Origin: UBA8514 sp034933685
GTDB taxonomy: Bacteria; Bacillota; Clostridia; Lachnospirales; Anaerotignaceae
Length of the DNA: 64,000 nucleotides
Assembly: GCA_034933685.1 (NCBI GenBank)
Contig: JAYFNB010000024.1
Coordinates: forward strand, 1-64,000
Direction of reading: 5' to 3'
Position numbers and translations under genes: made by a program
Notes under the pieces: generated by a model
Database searches by the model: none
What the model saw: only the letters and a program-made list of their open reading frames with translations
Told to the model about the DNA's origin: nothing
Part shown: positions 61,934-64,000 of the stretch, piece by piece
Layout of the letters: each line of letters begins with the position of its first letter
Numbering within the stretch: the first letter of the stretch is position 1

Positions 61934-62571
61934 ATGGCTGCAGCTCTTGATTTTTTGCGAACTGACACTGAAAAATTTTCCAACAAATTAATTCATGTTG
62001 GTGTGCCTGTTTTGTTTAAAGAATTTCAGTGACCATGGCTTACACATCGTGGTTATAAAAAGGAACCACAAGAGGTAATGCAATTTATAAACAGTTACTG
62101 GAAACAGGTTTTTGTAACTGCGGGGCTTGGAATGGAAGGTTTTAAGAAGGGATTGAAAGGTTTTTATTCGTTTACTTTTCAGAATGGCTTTTTATGCCAA
62201 AATTGCATTTATTCTATGTTCATGGACATTTAAGGTATGAGAAACATGGAACATCTATTTATGTTTTGATGAGTGAGAACGACCAACGGGATAGTTCAAT
62301 AAACTCTGAAACAACTCAATTTTATATAAACCACTTTAAAAATTATAATAACATCAAAGGTGATGAAATTAGCTATAGAAATTAAAGATTTCAAGATTAT
62401 GTATGGCAAAATGAAGCAGGGGTGCGAATGGTGCAATACACCATTGCAGATGAGATGCCACATACAACTACACCTGATATAGGCTTTAAATTATATGACT
62501 GTATGAGCAAGTTCAGCCGTGGAAACAATGGCGAAGTTGTTTATGTCGGAGGTGTTTATAAAGCAAAGTAA
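61934..62571 (+). pseudogene. Decayed gene, possibly an alpha/beta-hydrolase-type esterase
   Basis: Three open pieces make one broken gene. From ATG 61934 the frame reads DFLRTDTEKFSNKLIHVGVP to TGA 62030, then on in the same frame PWLTHRGYKKEPQEVM.. and KGFYSFTFQNG. Near 62190 the frame shifts; MPKLHLFYVHGHLRY.. and YVLMSENDQRDSS run to TAA 62383, and the same frame continues YVWQNEAGVRMVQYTIADEM to TAA 62569-62571. Two stops plus a shift, perhaps also a deletion. The last part resembles C-termini of esterase-like hydrolases; family uncertain. A terminator follows the last stop. Confidence 0.6.
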
Positions 62572-62572
62572 A

Positions 62573-62607
62573 AAATAAGGCAGAGTATTTCCCTCTGCCT
62601 TATTTTT
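62573..62607. terminator. Terminator at the end of the decayed gene
   Basis: Stem AAATAAGGCAGAG / CTCTGCCTTATTT followed by TTTA; also meets the 3' end of the convergent membrane-protein gene, so it serves both strands. Confidence 0.85.
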
Positions 62608-63061
62608 ATACAAAAACCTTATGAAGGTAACCCCAGTATAAGTAATTTAATGTATATACAATCAACAGTAAGTTTACTGTGCAAGTAATTGTAAGAAGTA
62701 GTCTTATTTTTGACTGTAAAGATTTTTTAAGACAGTTATAAAAAACGTTGTAAAAAACAGGTGCCAAAACCATACCTGCCGCAATGGTTACAAGCCATCT
62801 AATTCCGCCAAATGGAATAAAAGTGGCGATTATAAGTGCGCCCATGTTTATTCCAGCGGTAACTGCAAAATGCTTTTTGGTAACATCAAGGTCTGTACGG
62901 TCAATTTCCTGCGTGCTTTCGTCAATAAAACCCTGCCTTTTATTCCACAATTTGTTACTTTGTCTATCTAGCATAAATGCTATTGCATAACCAACTGCCC
63001 AAAGCACAAGTCCTCTAATTAGTCCCAAAACAATCGCTCCTTTAAAATTATATTTCTTCAT
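62606..63061 (-). CDS. Membrane protein of unknown function
   Basis: 151 aa with four hydrophobic segments (about 8-28, 66-85, 88-108, 122-145) and a charged loop RQSNKLWNKRQGFIDESTQEIDRTD between the first two. AAAGGAGCG lies 7 nt before the ATG. No family recognised. Convergent with the decayed gene and divergent from the glycosidase gene. Confidence 0.75.
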   Translation of the reverse strand: MKKYNFKGAIVLGLIRGLVLWAVGYAIAFMLDRQSNKLWNKRQGFIDESTQEIDRTDLDVTKKHFAVTAGINMGALIIATFIPFGGIRWLVTIAAGMVLAPVFYNVFYNCLKKSLQSKIRLLLTITCTVNLLLIVYTLNYLYWGYLHKVFV

Positions 63062-63213
63062 TATATCTCAAAACCTATGCCATTACAACAAATATAGAGA
63101 TGTTACTGTAAATATTAAATATTTATTAATCCAATTTATTCCATTGAAATTTAAGGGAAAAATGCTTATAATTAGCATGGAATTAAATATTTAACATAAT
63201 AGGAGATTTTTAT

Positions 63214-64000
63214 ATGAAAAAGCTTATCATCATGTTTTTGGCAATGTCAATGATATTTAGTTTAGTAGCTATCCCTGTTTTCGCATCGGATAATACCGAT
63301 GACATGAGGGCCGTTTGGGTTTCATCAATATATAATATAGACTTTCCGGCGGTGGCAAACAAAGGTAATGCTGTGGCACAAAAGGCAGAGTTTTCGGACA
63401 AACTTGATAAATTCAAGGCTGCGGGCATAAATACTGTTATTGTGCAGGTACGACCTAAAGGAGATGCGCTGTATTCATCAAGTCTTAACCCATGGAGTGA
63501 GGTGCTTACAGGAACTCAGGGAAAAAATCCTGGTTATGACCCATTGGAATATATGGTTCAGGAAGTACATAAACGTGGCATGGAGATACATGCTTGGCTT
63601 AATCCATACAGAATAACCACATCTGGAACAGATGTAGCGGTACTTGCAGATGAAAATATTGCTAAACAACACCCAGATTGGCTTTTAGAATATAAAAATG
63701 CATTAACTCTTGACCCTGCAAATGAAGGCGTTAAGCAGTTTATTTGTGATACAGTTGCAGAGATTGTAAACAATTACGATGTTGACGGTATACATTTTGA
63801 TGATTATTTTTATCCTTCAGGATATCCGCTTAAAGATGGTGAAACTTTGGAGGGAAGCGAAGCTAACCAGCGTCGTGCTGACGTAAATGACCTAATAAAA
63901 CGAGTTCATAATATTGTTAAAAGCTGTAATCCCTCAGTGATTTTTGGTGTAAGTCCTATGGGAATATATAAAGATACAACAACTAGTAGCTATTCAATTA
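63214..64000 (+). CDS. GHL10 (DUF187/YngK-like) glycoside hydrolase, 5' part
   Basis: First 262 codons; the gene runs past the window. ATG 63214 with TAGGAGA upstream; Sec signal peptide KKLIIMFLAMSMIFSLVAIPVFA with cleavage likely after VFA. The catalytic barrel starts DDMRAVWVSSIYNIDFP and shows INTVIVQVRPKGDALYSSSLNPWSE, GMEIHAWLNPYRI, ALTLDPANEGVKQFI and VDGIHFDDYFYP, the glycosyl hydrolase-like 10 pattern with Asp pair in HFDDYF. Members act on cell-wall or related polysaccharide. Secreted. The distal domains cannot be seen. Confidence 0.9.
   Translation, partial: MKKLIIMFLAMSMIFSLVAIPVFASDNTDDMRAVWVSSIYNIDFPAVANKGNAVAQKAEFSDKLDKFKAAGINTVIVQVRPKGDALYSSSLNPWSEVLTGTQGKNPGYDPLEYMVQEVHKRGMEIHAWLNPYRITTSGTDVAVLADENIAKQHPDWLLEYKNALTLDPANEGVKQFICDTVAEIVNNYDVDGIHFDDYFYPSGYPLKDGETLEGSEANQRRADVNDLIKRVHNIVKSCNPSVIFGVSPMGIYKDTTTSSYSI

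Overview
This window comes from an AT-rich, endospore-forming Clostridia chromosome. The 3' part of a 16S rRNA gene sits at the left edge and reads as Lachnospirales-like (Anaerotignum or Cellulosilyticum-type helices); I could not run a comparison, so the family is a guess. Sporulation genes (SASP, gerS, GerW/YtfJ, spoIVA), lipoproteins, no outer-membrane genes, strong AGGAGG ribosome sites and TTGACA/TATAAT promoters all fit a Gram-positive anaerobe.

Layout. 1-1263: 16S 3' end, then a separately promoted tRNA cluster (Tyr, Leu, Phe, Gly) with no 23S/5S between. 1.5-5.2 kb: ylxP-like gene and tig-clpP-clpX. 5.4-9.4 kb: a small membrane protein, then a minus-strand operon of VTC-domain protein, DUF4956 membrane protein and a beta-rich lipoprotein. 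9.6-14.9 kb: lipoprotein, ABC-F ATPase, threonine aldolase, nitroreductase, exported protein. 15.1-20.4 kb: split LysO lysine exporter, acpS, nnrD/E, gerS, alr, and mazF with no adjacent antitoxin. 20.5-25 kb: DUF3825 protein, SASP, and a minus-strand radical SAM-nth pair. 25-29.7 kb: split TauE/SafE exporter, then a cluster of unknown membrane proteins with DUF2953, GerW and an orphan Card1-like (CARF-nuclease) protein. 29.7-38.7 kb: ychF, an unlisted 54-aa membrane peptide, methyltransferase, CPBP protease, a Bce-type antimicrobial-peptide module (response regulator, kinase, ABC pair) and a DUF606 transporter.

39-43.7 kb: zinc-ribbon protein, a strong candidate structured RNA, a second hairpin leader, a MutS2-like ATPase without its Smr nuclease, then an arsenic/metal operon (arsR, PF03773 permease, Cys-rich thioredoxin) ending in a broken arsC. 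43.9-49.9 kb: proline and uracil permeases, DUF6472, a CheW protein with an inserted zinc-binding CZB domain, wecB, tspO. 50-59.5 kb: a MATE transporter with an overlapping leader ORF and an apparent amber truncation, a structured terminator-bearing leader ahead of a 1456-aa c-di-GMP protein, a dicarboxylate/amino-acid symporter and a methyl-accepting chemotaxis protein. 59.5-64 kb: unknown protein, spoIVA under a probable sigma-E promoter, a decayed gene, an unknown membrane protein and the start of a GHL10 glycosidase.

No CRISPR array, prophage, integrase or insertion sequence was seen. The most interesting items are the orphan Card1-like protein, the VTC/DUF4956/lipoprotein operon, the rod-shaped RNA before the MutS2-like gene, the CheW-CZB protein, and the leader RNA before the c-di-GMP hub. 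All function calls rest on motif recognition by eye; no database search was run.
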